Below are positions 43,894 to 52,774 of a stretch of 64,000 bases of DNA, in pieces; position 1 is the stretch's first letter; each line of letters begins with the position of its first letter. Source of the DNA: Marinomonas ostreistagni (GTDB taxonomy: Bacteria > Pseudomonadota > Gammaproteobacteria > Pseudomonadales > Marinomonadaceae). The DNA lies in contig NZ_JAEMUH010000015.1 in NCBI RefSeq assembly GCF_016461785.1, positions 1-64,000 of the forward strand, read 5' to 3'. Below the pieces are notes generated by a model. That model made no database searches. It was not told the origin of the DNA and worked only from the letters and a program-made list of their open reading frames with translations. The translations under genes were made by a program, and so were the position numbers.

Positions 43894-45655
43894 ATTGAGA
43901 AGTCCTTTGTGTTAATTGGGCGTCATCCCTGTTTGCTTGAGACTGTTGCTGAAATAGGCTGGAATAGAGGCCACCTTTTGAAATAAGAGTGTTGTGCGAG
44001 CCGCTTTCGACTAGCCTTCCTTTATCTAAAACCAGAATTCGATCAGCCTGTTGAATGGTGGAGAGACGATGAGCAATGACAATAAGCGTTTTCTTGCCCG
44101 CAAAGGTTTTTAAAGACGCTTGAATCACGGATTCGTTTTCGGCATCAAGGCTGGCAGTTGCTTCATCCAATATGAATATGGGGGCATTTTTCAGGCAGGC
44201 TCGCGCAAACGCCAAACGTTGTTTTTGTCCTCCGGAGAGTGTGGAGCCGCGCTCTCCAATTTGGGTTTGGTAGCCGTCCGGTAGAATCATAATAAATTCA
44301 TGAATATTGGCCTGTTTGGCGGCATGATGAATGGCTGCCAGCGATACATTTGGGGCGGCAATGCGTAGGTTATCTTCAATGCTACCATGGAAGAGCCAGG
44401 TATCCTGAAAAACGCAACTCATTAAGGCTCTTGTATCCGGCTCAGTGAGGGATTGAAGGTCTATATCGCCTATGGTGATTTTCCCTTCCTGAGGAGTATT
44501 AAATCGCATGAGAAGCGATGACAAAGTGGATTTACCTGCGCCAGAGGGACCAACAATCGCAACGAATTCGTTTTCCTTGATCGAAAGGTTCAGGTCTTTT
44601 AATACGGGTTCTCCATTTTGGGTTTGATCCCAAGTAAAAGACACATCGGAAAACACAATATCATGATGCAGTGGCGATAAGCTGCCCGCACTGTTTTTGG
44701 TTGGTGTATTATCTGGCTGGTTTTTATCCGATTGACTAAGCAACTCATAAATAGGCTTGGCGGCGCTATTGGCGGCCCACGCTGTATGGAAGGTTTTATC
44801 CAGCTTATCGATAGGGCGAAAGACTTCCCGAACCAAAAAAAGCAGACTAATCAGAGCACCAACATTTATCTCACCATTCTGGAACCGAAAGCAACCAAGA
44901 ATGATAACAAACGCCATTGCGCCCAGACCGATAAAGGAAGTGGCAAAGTTACGCATTAGCGTACCATATAAAATAATCATGGCTTGCTGTCTTAGAATCG
45001 CGGCCTTTTCGGCAAGTAGTGATCTGCGTTGGTCACTGGCATTGAGTGATTTTAGGGTGGTAATGCCTTGAAGGCTGTCCAACATGGCGGAGGCAAAGCT
45101 CCCCATGGCTTTGATTAGTTGAGAAGCCTCTGGCCTACAGACTTTAAGCCATACGCGATCCACAATGGGAATGGCGATACCGCAAAGAGCCAGAATAAGG
45201 GCGGAAAGCCAGTCGAATGAAACGATTACTCCAAGCACCAACGCCGTGCCAAAGAGCGCGCCACCTACCGCCGGAATATACCGGCTGTAGTAACTTTCCA
45301 GCGCGTTGACACCCGGAACAATAGTGCTGACTAATTCCCCTGTGGCATGGTTGTGCAGGCTTAAGGCCTTGGGGATCAGTTGCGTATGTAGGCGCGTTTT
45401 GGTGATACGCCCGGTTCGTAGGGCCGATAATTCGTACAGCGCCATCACGATAATACGAATAAAGGTAGCGCCCAGAAACAGTACAGCCCAAGAAGTGTTA
45501 CTTGTAGCCTGGGTATCAAAAAACAAACCGATCACCAGATTGGCTAGGCACATTGCCTGAGCAAGGTAGCAAACGGTAATAGCAACATTGAGCAAGGTAC
45601 TGAGTAGGACCTCCTTCCAGATAGGGATGGCCAATTTCCAAATAAAGGCATTCAT
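43874..45655 (-). CDS. ABC exporter-fold subunit, siderophore cluster (first)
   Basis: 593 residues: six-helix membrane domain followed by ATPase with GPSGAGKST, LSGGQKQRLAFARACL, IFILDEATASLD and IAHRLST. Partner of the overlapping downstream half-transporter. Located directly after the ligase-methyltransferase gene, 14 bases away, so the transporter pair belongs to the siderophore operon. Confidence 0.87.
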   Translation of the reverse strand: MNAFIWKLAIPIWKEVLLSTLLNVAITVCYLAQAMCLANLVIGLFFDTQATSNTSWAVLFLGATFIRIIVMALYELSALRTGRITKTRLHTQLIPKALSLHNHATGELVSTIVPGVNALESYYSRYIPAVGGALFGTALVLGVIVSFDWLSALILALCGIAIPIVDRVWLKVCRPEASQLIKAMGSFASAMLDSLQGITTLKSLNASDQRRSLLAEKAAILRQQAMIILYGTLMRNFATSFIGLGAMAFVIILGCFRFQNGEINVGALISLLFLVREVFRPIDKLDKTFHTAWAANSAAKPIYELLSQSDKNQPDNTPTKNSAGSLSPLHHDIVFSDVSFTWDQTQNGEPVLKDLNLSIKENEFVAIVGPSGAGKSTLSSLLMRFNTPQEGKITIGDIDLQSLTEPDTRALMSCVFQDTWLFHGSIEDNLRIAAPNVSLAAIHHAAKQANIHEFIMILPDGYQTQIGERGSTLSGGQKQRLAFARACLKNAPIFILDEATASLDAENESVIQASLKTFAGKKTLIVIAHRLSTIQQADRILVLDKGRLVESGSHNTLISKGGLYSSLFQQQSQANRDDAQLTQRTSQYASTNP

Positions 45656-45669
45656 TTTCTTACCCCCAG

Positions 45670-48393
45670 TTAGTACTTATCAAGCACAGATTGTGTGTTT
45701 TGAGCCAAAACATAATGTACGGGTAACCCTTTAAACTGCTGCGCACTGCGAAGTTGTAAACCTTGTTCAGACAACAGCTTTTTAATGGTATTAACCGGAT
45801 AACACTCGCCGTCTTCTGTGAGCGCCAGCATTTGGCTGCCAAATAAACGGGGCACGGCTTCTTCAGTTGCCGATAATTGGTCACTTAACATAAAGTCCAG
45901 CACGATAATCTGGCCTTCTGCGTTCAGTTGGTCCGATGCCAGTTTGATTAACTGCTGACAGGATTTCAGATCAAAATGGTGAAGAATCTGGCTCAGGATA
46001 ATGACGTCGTATTTTTTAGCGCCCGGAGTGGTTTTAAAAAGGTTTTCGCCAATAAATTCTGCCCGTTGTGAAAGCCCAAACTGTGCCGCGGTTTTCTGCC
46101 ATACCGGCTGTGTTGTCGGCCAATCGATGCTGGTTAAAGAGGCGTTTTCCAGTTGTGAAGTCAGCGTAAAACCGTAGATGCCATTACCACAAGCCATGTC
46201 TAAAATGCTTATTTTGGGCTGATGGCGTACCAATGGAACGATCATTTCCGCCATACGTTTGGCAGTGACACGACTGGTGTTGGCGATGCCTTGGGCGAAC
46301 TCTTGCCAGTAGATATGATCGTCGGCTTCTAGGCCTTGTGATAAGAGGCTTTTTCCTGAAATAACGCAGTCTTTAAAGTGTTTGAAAGCCTCCCACATCA
46401 GATCGGCAGTGTAGACCTGGGACAGACCACCCACGTAGTAAGGTGAGGTTGAAACAAGGTGTCGTTTTGCGGTTTTGGTGAGTCTGTAAACTTGCGCGTT
46501 GGATTCTTCGATTAATCCAAGGCCAGCTAATGCTGCCAGCAGTATTCTCATGCCACGCAAATCGGTTTGAGCGGCTTGTGCCAGGCCGGAGGTTTGCGTT
46601 TCTCCTGCTTCTAGAAGATCAAAGACCTTCAACTCAATGGCGGCTCTAAGGACACCTGCGCGTTCCACACCCATTAATAAATCCAGTATTTCTTTCGCGG
46701 AGATTTCCTGTTGCTCGTCTGGGATTAATTGCGCTTGTGATGTCAGCCGTTTTAAGTCTACTTTTCCTGAGGGCGCCAAAGGCAAGTTAGCAAAGGAGAG
46801 GGCATTGTCGATAAGCTTGTATCGTTCGACGCCTAGATCCTTCAACAGGAAGTGGTTGATTTGATCTTTATTGGGAGCGGCGTAGCCAGGAGAAGGCACA
46901 ACACAGGCAGACAAGAGACTGCTGCCGTTTGACTTTTGATATTCGACAACGGCCACTTCCGAAACGTTTGGGTACTCCCGAATTAACATTTCTAGCTCAA
47001 CACGGTTAATTTTAATGCCGTTGCGTAGCAGTGTATCGTTTCTTCTTCCCATGATTTTTAAGCGACCTTGTTCATCCAACATTGCTTTGTCGCCTGTTCT
47101 CACCCAGCCGTTCTGAGTACGATATTTGGCATCCAGCTCTGGTGCGTTGTAATAACACATGGGGGTCATGGGGCCCAATGCCAGAATTTCACCTTCTGTA
47201 TTGTGGGGTAAAGGTTGCTCGTTTTCGTCAACAATTTTGATATCGATAACGTCTGGATCAGGTAGTCCCACCGTTTCTACTGTGGTGTCGATATCATCGT
47301 TTAGCCCGGTATGACAGGCGATACCGTCTGCAGATCCGTAGGATTGAATCAGGCTGCAACCAAATATCTGCTTTACACTGTAAGCGGTTTGAGTACTAAG
47401 GGGGGCTCCGCCGCTGATAAACCCACACAAGGCTTCACATTCAGGTGTTGTTGAACTGGCTTGTTGAGCGGCCAATAACATATCCACCATGTTGGGACCA
47501 CAAAACACGTGCGTTACATGGTTGTTGGATATCTGAGTGAGTGTAGTTTCTGGTGAAAAGCGGTTTTGGGTGACCAAGGTACCGCCAAAGGCAGCCAAAA
47601 TGCAGGAAGTGCCCAAAGAACCAAAGGGGGAAGCAAGCGAGACACAGAATAGTGCTCGCATGGAGCGGACTTCTGCTCCCAGGGATTTCAGATAAGAAGC
47701 CTGCCCGCCGACTAAACTATTGTGGGAGTAAAGTACAAGTTTGGGGGCAGACTCCGTACCAGAAGAAGCGATAATGCGCACAGGTTCATTCGCATGTAAG
47801 TTCTGAGGTTGAAAGTCATAGGCGGTGTGTGTCCAGGTATCTGCCAGATTGATATTACTGTGCTGAGGTATTCCCTTGATTAGAATGTGCTTTAGGCTTG
47901 GCAAGTCGCTACGTATGCCTTCAAGCAAAGCTTCATAATCTGTTTCGCCAACAAAGGGTTCGCAGATAATGGCTTTGGCTTGAGCTTGTTTTAATAACAG
48001 TAGGGTTTCCCTGTGTTTCCTACCAACTGGGTATGGGAGTGCTATTGCCCCCAGTGCCGCTACCGCGAGGTCGGCAGCGCAGGCTTGCCAGCTATTGGCC
48101 AAATTAATGGCGATGACATCGCCCTTTTTGATCCCTAAATCATTCAGAAAACCCGCCAGACTCAAGCTTTTATCGTATAGATCCTGATAACTATAGGAAG
48201 TGGTTTCATCGACAATGGCACGCGCTGTTGGATCCTGTTTAACAAACTTGGCAAAAGATTGAAAAAGGTCAAGATTTTCGTAGGGGCCTTCGCTTCCCCA
48301 TTTTTGACGCAAATGAGCGGGGACTTGATCCGTTATCCGAATAGGTTGATTTGTGTTTAGTAGGCGCGCGACAGTTGGGTTCATTGTGTCCAT
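45670..48393 (-). CDS. qbsL: AMP-ligase / O-methyltransferase fusion (QbsL type)
   Basis: 907 residues from ATG 48393, preceded by GGAG 10 bases upstream; an alternative at 48423 lies inside the CoA-transferase gene. Residues about 25-560 form an adenylating ANL enzyme (P-loop IIASSGTESAPK near 210, YGSADG, WVRTGDKA, and catalytic Lys in SGKVDLKRL near 545). Residues about 570-905 are a dimerising class I methyltransferase with ILDMACGNGIYGF near 735 and a C-terminal catalytic core. The QbsL-type fusion suits carboxyl activation and 4-O-methylation of xanthurenate. Confidence 0.85.
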   Translation of the reverse strand: MDTMNPTVARLLNTNQPIRITDQVPAHLRQKWGSEGPYENLDLFQSFAKFVKQDPTARAIVDETTSYSYQDLYDKSLSLAGFLNDLGIKKGDVIAINLANSWQACAADLAVAALGAIALPYPVGRKHRETLLLLKQAQAKAIICEPFVGETDYEALLEGIRSDLPSLKHILIKGIPQHSNINLADTWTHTAYDFQPQNLHANEPVRIIASSGTESAPKLVLYSHNSLVGGQASYLKSLGAEVRSMRALFCVSLASPFGSLGTSCILAAFGGTLVTQNRFSPETTLTQISNNHVTHVFCGPNMVDMLLAAQQASSTTPECEALCGFISGGAPLSTQTAYSVKQIFGCSLIQSYGSADGIACHTGLNDDIDTTVETVGLPDPDVIDIKIVDENEQPLPHNTEGEILALGPMTPMCYYNAPELDAKYRTQNGWVRTGDKAMLDEQGRLKIMGRRNDTLLRNGIKINRVELEMLIREYPNVSEVAVVEYQKSNGSSLLSACVVPSPGYAAPNKDQINHFLLKDLGVERYKLIDNALSFANLPLAPSGKVDLKRLTSQAQLIPDEQQEISAKEILDLLMGVERAGVLRAAIELKVFDLLEAGETQTSGLAQAAQTDLRGMRILLAALAGLGLIEESNAQVYRLTKTAKRHLVSTSPYYVGGLSQVYTADLMWEAFKHFKDCVISGKSLLSQGLEADDHIYWQEFAQGIANTSRVTAKRMAEMIVPLVRHQPKISILDMACGNGIYGFTLTSQLENASLTSIDWPTTQPVWQKTAAQFGLSQRAEFIGENLFKTTPGAKKYDVIILSQILHHFDLKSCQQLIKLASDQLNAEGQIIVLDFMLSDQLSATEEAVPRLFGSQMLALTEDGECYPVNTIKKLLSEQGLQLRSAQQFKGLPVHYVLAQNTQSVLDKY

Positions 48394-48395
48394 CG

Positions 48396-50315
48396 TTATT
48401 GTTCTCCTTTTGAGTAAGTCCAAGGGGATAAGAAATTGAGTGTGTCGTGGTTAACCGAAACATGCTGCTTCATCACAGGGTGGTGAAGTATGTCCTGTGC
48501 GTTTTGATTTACCTGGCTACTGGGGATTTGCTGCTGGGTAAATTGCTCTTCCCAAAACGCCGTATTGTGAGAGATAAACAGGGTGTGCAGAAAAAAGGGT
48601 GAAGGGGATGTTTTTTTAACCCTGTCTAACATTCCTTGTAACACCTCTGCCTGATGCGGTGTGCGAATCGTCTCGATAAACAGTGTTCCATCCCTTGTTG
48701 TAAAGGTATTGGGTAAGTTTAAGGTTTGGTTAATATCGAGAATGACTTTCTGGTTAGCAGGTGGATGCATTGCATCCGCCGTGCGTTTAGCGTCTATCAG
48801 TAGGGAGGCTGCCCCAAGCATCGACGAGTCGATAGCGTTTACGCTGCCATCTTTAAAGCGTCGAAATAACGCCGATACGATGCCCTCTGCGGCGGCGGCG
48901 GCCCCAAGGGTATCGATCATGGTGATTAATGCGCCGCCCATTTTGTTAGGATTCGAGACGTTAGCGGCAACACCTGAGAAGGCTTGCATCATAAAATCTG
49001 TGCCTATTGGGGCGCTGGGCGTCGGTGGATTACCGCTACCGGAAGCAGAGGCATAAATCAGGTGAGGAGCGATTTGATTGACCTTTTCTTGCGTTAGTCC
49101 AAGACGTTCTGCACGTCCTGGTCCCCAGTTATGGAAAAACACATCCGCCGATTGTATTAACGCCCGAAAGTCTGCTTTTCCCTCGGGAGAGTGGAGGTCC
49201 AGCTCAACCACTTCTTTGCCTTGGTTTATGGTGTGAAAATGGGCAGATAAATCACCAATAAGAGGCGGCATTCCTCTCATGGGGTCGCCTCCAACAGGCT
49301 CTATTTTGATCACTCTGGCGCCTAACATTCGTAGAATATGCGTTGCCATTGGCCCTTGTATAAGTCGTGTTGATTCCACCACGGTAATACCGGTTAATGG
49401 CTGTTGTGTAGCGGTATCAAGAAGACGGTTTAAAGGTTTACTTTCATTAAGAGTGTTGAGTGTCTGATAACGCCAAGGGCCAGATTCAGCCAAGGGCGCA
49501 ATGTCATTTTTATGGTTTTGAATATCGCTTGAATTGAGCGCGCAGATGCTGATCCCGACGCGTTCAGCAATGATTTGAATATGCTGAAAGTCATGCTGTT
49601 GTAAAAGGTTAAACAGTGATGTTGGCAGCCAAGCGGAAGCAGAAACGTAACGCTGCATGTAAGGTTGCCAACTGGTAGAGATATCAGAAGAGGGCAGATT
49701 AAATGCTTGCCAGAATGCGCCCCACTTGTAGGGGTCCAATACCTCGATTTCAAAAAGTATATGGTCTTGACTTTTAAAAGGGGGGGAATCCGTATTGTCC
49801 TTCTTTGTTGGCGCTTTTAAACCTGCAAGCTCCATTGCCAGATACTGCGCCATGGCAACCAAAGCTACGCGCTCAGGAAAAATGTCGATACGTTTCAGAG
49901 AGTTGCCTTTTATCTGCCCTATTAGATTCGCGATGCTCGAAGTCAGTGCCAGAGATGCGGTTAATTCTGTTAAATAAGGCAGACCTAATGGCACAAATTG
50001 TTGACTGTTGTGTTTATGCCAAGCCATTAATCCACTCATAGCTTGTAAAGAAGCTTCTGTATGGGACAGTGGGTTGTTAATGCAAAGAGCAACACTTAAG
50101 CCAAGGTTATCACTGAGTAAAAGAGATTGGCTTGTGGCTTTTGATGAGGTTCTATCTTGTAAAACCGCGCCTAATAAAGACGCTCTCTTTTTGATACGAC
50201 ACATCAGTATGTCGGATTCTGATTCGTAATCTGACAATTGAATTTTTAAACCTTCCAAGAGGCTTTGTGTCTTTTGAGTTGTCAGGTCGATTGTTCTAAA
50301 GCTACTTGCTGTCAT
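48396..50315 (-). CDS. Tandem-type class III CoA-transferase family protein
   Basis: 639 residues, while ordinary CaiB/BaiF enzymes have about 400. The first 270 residues look like a degenerate copy (GLMAWHKHNSQQFVPLGLPY); the second part is canonical, with TRLIQGPMATHILRMLGARVIKIEP, GDPMRGMPP, NWGPGRAERLGL and the catalytic Asp in GTDFMMQAFSG. It leads the minus-strand siderophore operon; its stop abuts the QbsL start. A substrate is not apparent; it may load or release an acyl intermediate. Confidence 0.83.
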   Translation of the reverse strand: MTASSFRTIDLTTQKTQSLLEGLKIQLSDYESESDILMCRIKKRASLLGAVLQDRTSSKATSQSLLLSDNLGLSVALCINNPLSHTEASLQAMSGLMAWHKHNSQQFVPLGLPYLTELTASLALTSSIANLIGQIKGNSLKRIDIFPERVALVAMAQYLAMELAGLKAPTKKDNTDSPPFKSQDHILFEIEVLDPYKWGAFWQAFNLPSSDISTSWQPYMQRYVSASAWLPTSLFNLLQQHDFQHIQIIAERVGISICALNSSDIQNHKNDIAPLAESGPWRYQTLNTLNESKPLNRLLDTATQQPLTGITVVESTRLIQGPMATHILRMLGARVIKIEPVGGDPMRGMPPLIGDLSAHFHTINQGKEVVELDLHSPEGKADFRALIQSADVFFHNWGPGRAERLGLTQEKVNQIAPHLIYASASGSGNPPTPSAPIGTDFMMQAFSGVAANVSNPNKMGGALITMIDTLGAAAAAEGIVSALFRRFKDGSVNAIDSSMLGAASLLIDAKRTADAMHPPANQKVILDINQTLNLPNTFTTRDGTLFIETIRTPHQAEVLQGMLDRVKKTSPSPFFLHTLFISHNTAFWEEQFTQQQIPSSQVNQNAQDILHHPVMKQHVSVNHDTLNFLSPWTYSKGEQ

Positions 50316-50387
50316 AGAGTCTATTTCATATTTCGGGACCTTGTTCGAGACTGATTTTCGTCATGTAGAAAAATCGGCTTTCGAATG

Positions 50388-50437
50388 TAGGTCTTTTTTC
50401 ATTGAAAAGCGCTTTTATCTTTTTCATAAGAGACCTA
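50388..50437. other. Stable inverted repeat in the siderophore intergenic region
   Basis: TAGGTCT (50388-50394) faces AGACCTA (50431-50437), enclosing the perfect palindrome AAAAGCGCTTTT (50405-50416). It lies between the two divergent biosynthetic arms, upstream of 50315, and could be a 5' leader structure or operator. The rest of 50316-50692 is promoter DNA with no gene. Confidence 0.45.
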
Positions 50438-50522
50438 TGTATAACGACCATGCCTGTGGCATTGCGAAAGGTCTCAGAAGTGAGAAAAAACTAATGAAAG
50501 TAATCATACCTTTTGACTTATT

Positions 50523-50541
50523 GAGAATGGTTATTATTATC
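50523..50541 (+). promoter_or_regulatory. Fur box before the plus-strand siderophore operon
   Basis: GAGAATGGTTATTATTATC matches the 19-bp Fur consensus at 15 positions. A second partial site, GATAATCAT, lies at about 50554-50562. The AraC gene starts at 50693. Confidence 0.65.
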
Positions 50542-50692
50542 TATTCAGATCGTTGATAATCATATGCAATTGGGTGATTCTGTTTTCGAGGTGGTTTTTT
50601 AGAGGTAATCTGCGGCCACTGAATACCATGGAGCAGAATGTTTTGGATATGAATGGGTAATGAAGAATTCCATTATGTTTAAAGGAGATAAC

Positions 50693-51628
50693 ATGAACTC
50701 TTTTCCAATCCGCCGGGAAGAAACTCAAAAGGTGCAGACTGCAAGTTGGGCCATTGGGCGAGGTGCGGAACCCATTAAGATAGAGCGCTTAGATTGCGAG
50801 CCGGGTTTTGCCATTGTGAAATCCTGCTCTAAATCGAACGATATTTTGACAGAATATTCAGATCATGAAGGTAGCGAGCGTCAGCTGATTATTACATTCG
50901 GTCTTTCAGGAGAATCAGATTTTACTGATGCTAGAGGGGAGACGCTTCCTTTTAATGAAAACTTTACCACAGTTTCCGTTTTTCAAAGCGGCCATGGTGA
51001 AAGACGCTACTCAGCAGGGCCAAAGGTCGAGCAACTGCGTTTGGTGGTTGCTGAAAGTGCATTAATAAATTTGGTTGGTGAGCAAAGGAGCGAATGCATC
51101 CTAGGAGAACCACTACGTACTGGAGAAAGTTTCAGAATGCTTGGGTACGAACCTAGTCGCAGTAGCCCGCATCTTCATTTCTTTCGCTCATCCACACTAG
51201 GCGATAAGCAAAGTGGTTTAAATCAACGAATTCATGCGTTAAGCCTGCTTTCTGAGCAGTTAACACACTATGTGCCGCAAGAAAGGCGAAGTGATCGGAT
51301 TACTGAGCGTGATCTGGAAAGTGTCTCGCGCATTGATGCTTATATGAGAGCCAATCTGGATCGCCCCATAAACAATGCCTACCTATGCAGTGTGTTGGGT
51401 ATCAGTGAGTACAAGTTAAAGGCTTGTTTTAGACAAATTTATAACACCAGCCCGGCACAGCATCTTTTAGAAATGCGCATGAGAAAGGCTTGGGAGTTGT
51501 TGGAATCGGGTTATCAGGTTGCAGAAGCCGCTTATCGAGTCGGGTATATGCATCCCAGTAATTTTAGTTCTGCTTTTACGCGCTTCTTTAACTGTCCACC
51601 TAAATCGGTCAGGTATTGTTTGTCCTGA
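50693..51628 (+). CDS. AraC-family regulator of the siderophore cluster
   Basis: 311 residues from ATG 50693, preceded by AAAGGAG; an in-frame ATG at 50660 is weaker. N-terminal sensor domain of about 200 residues, C-terminal helix-turn-helix pair with NAYLCSVLGISEYKLKACFR and VAEAAYRVGYMHPSNFSSAF. PchR/YbtA-like regulators of this type sense the ferric siderophore and activate receptor and synthesis genes. It stands first in the biosynthetic arm. Confidence 0.85.
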   Translation: MNSFPIRREETQKVQTASWAIGRGAEPIKIERLDCEPGFAIVKSCSKSNDILTEYSDHEGSERQLIITFGLSGESDFTDARGETLPFNENFTTVSVFQSGHGERRYSAGPKVEQLRLVVAESALINLVGEQRSECILGEPLRTGESFRMLGYEPSRSSPHLHFFRSSTLGDKQSGLNQRIHALSLLSEQLTHYVPQERRSDRITERDLESVSRIDAYMRANLDRPINNAYLCSVLGISEYKLKACFRQIYNTSPAQHLLEMRMRKAWELLESGYQVAEAAYRVGYMHPSNFSSAFTRFFNCPPKSVRYCLS

Positions 51629-51696
51629 GTCTGGTTAGGATATGAAAGGAAAAACGACTGCCACTGCCGTGACAGTCCAGAATAAGGGATCAAGAG

Positions 51697-52728
51697 ATGA
51701 TGAACCAAATCGGCGGCACCCCCAATTGTGAACAAGATCGCAAAGTCTTGTTAAATCTAAATGAATCGGCCTATGGGATGCTTCCTCAGGTTGAGCAATC
51801 TATTCTTGATACCGTTAATAATCTTGAACGTTATCAATTTGATTTAATTGAAACATTCAGACAAATGCTCAGTCAGGAATATGATGTTCCTGTTGATTGG
51901 CTTGCGTTACATCCAGGTTCCAACCGAGCTTTGCATTATGCCACTCAGGCTTTTACCAGTGCATCTGCTCCCTTAATCATGGCATCACCGGGTTACCCGA
52001 TCTGCGAGCAGGTAGCCATTCAGGAGAAGCGGTCTATTTACAAAGTGCCTCTTGGTGCCGACGGTCGCCATGATTTACAGACCATGCGTGAGCTCGCCGA
52101 GCGCGAAGGTGGGCTTATCTATATCGCCAATCCCAATAATCCAACCGGTTCGGTGACTCCGGCCGACGATATTTTAACGCTGCTTGATACTTTGCCTGAA
52201 AAAACCAAGGTACTGTTGGATGAAGCCTATATAGAGTACAGCGATCAACCCTCTTTGATTGACCAGGTTAGACATTACCCTGCGATGATTGTTACGCGTA
52301 CTTTCTCTAAAATATTTGCTATGGCGGGGCTTCGCTTAGGGTATGCGATTGCTCAACCAGATACCCTGCAAGCCATACATACCATGCCTGCGAACGATGT
52401 TTCTGTACCTGCTGTTGTGGCAGCAATGGCTGGGATGCAACACGCTGACCAGGTGCGTGAACGCAAAGCCATGGTGGCTAGTGAGCGTGAGACTCTGGTG
52501 CAGTGGCTTAATAATCACGATATAGAATGTTTTTCCTCTGAAGCTAACTGCCTAATGTTTCGTATCAATGAAGGAGCAGAAGCCGTAAAAGGTTTGGCAG
52601 CTTTGGGAGTAATTGTTGGACGAACATGGTCGGATATGCCGGACTGGGTTCGTGTCACGATTGGCACTAAGGAAGAAATGAAGGCGTTTCGTCTGGCGTT
52701 AGAAGCTGTTTTGTATTCTCGGCTTTAA
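51697..52728 (+). CDS. PLP aminotransferase, predicted xanthurenate-forming
   Basis: 343 residues of the HisC-like class II group: PGYPICEQ, YIANPNNPTGSV, LLDEAYIEY and the PLP Lys in TRTFSKIFAMAGLRLGYA. In the quinolobactin pathway an aminotransferase deaminates 3-hydroxykynurenine, whose ketone product cyclises to xanthurenate; this is the best candidate. Histidinol-phosphate aminotransferase is less likely in this setting. No kynureninase gene is present in the cluster. Confidence 0.8.
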   Translation: MMNQIGGTPNCEQDRKVLLNLNESAYGMLPQVEQSILDTVNNLERYQFDLIETFRQMLSQEYDVPVDWLALHPGSNRALHYATQAFTSASAPLIMASPGYPICEQVAIQEKRSIYKVPLGADGRHDLQTMRELAEREGGLIYIANPNNPTGSVTPADDILTLLDTLPEKTKVLLDEAYIEYSDQPSLIDQVRHYPAMIVTRTFSKIFAMAGLRLGYAIAQPDTLQAIHTMPANDVSVPAVVAAMAGMQHADQVRERKAMVASERETLVQWLNNHDIECFSSEANCLMFRINEGAEAVKGLAALGVIVGRTWSDMPDWVRVTIGTKEEMKAFRLALEAVLYSRL

Positions 52729-52774
52729 ACGTATTTGATGTCAATAAAAAAGGAAATTTCGACAGGAGAAAGTT

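Noticed and set aside
48661..49056. 131-residue open frame antisense to the CoA-transferase
   Set aside because: It mirrors a well supported gene and shows no family features or ribosome binding site.
37978..50315. A yersiniabactin or pyochelin-type system, because the receptor and permease resemble FyuA and FptX
   Set aside because: No nonribosomal peptide synthetase or salicylate synthase gene is present; the enzymes are those of the kynurenine-quinoline route.
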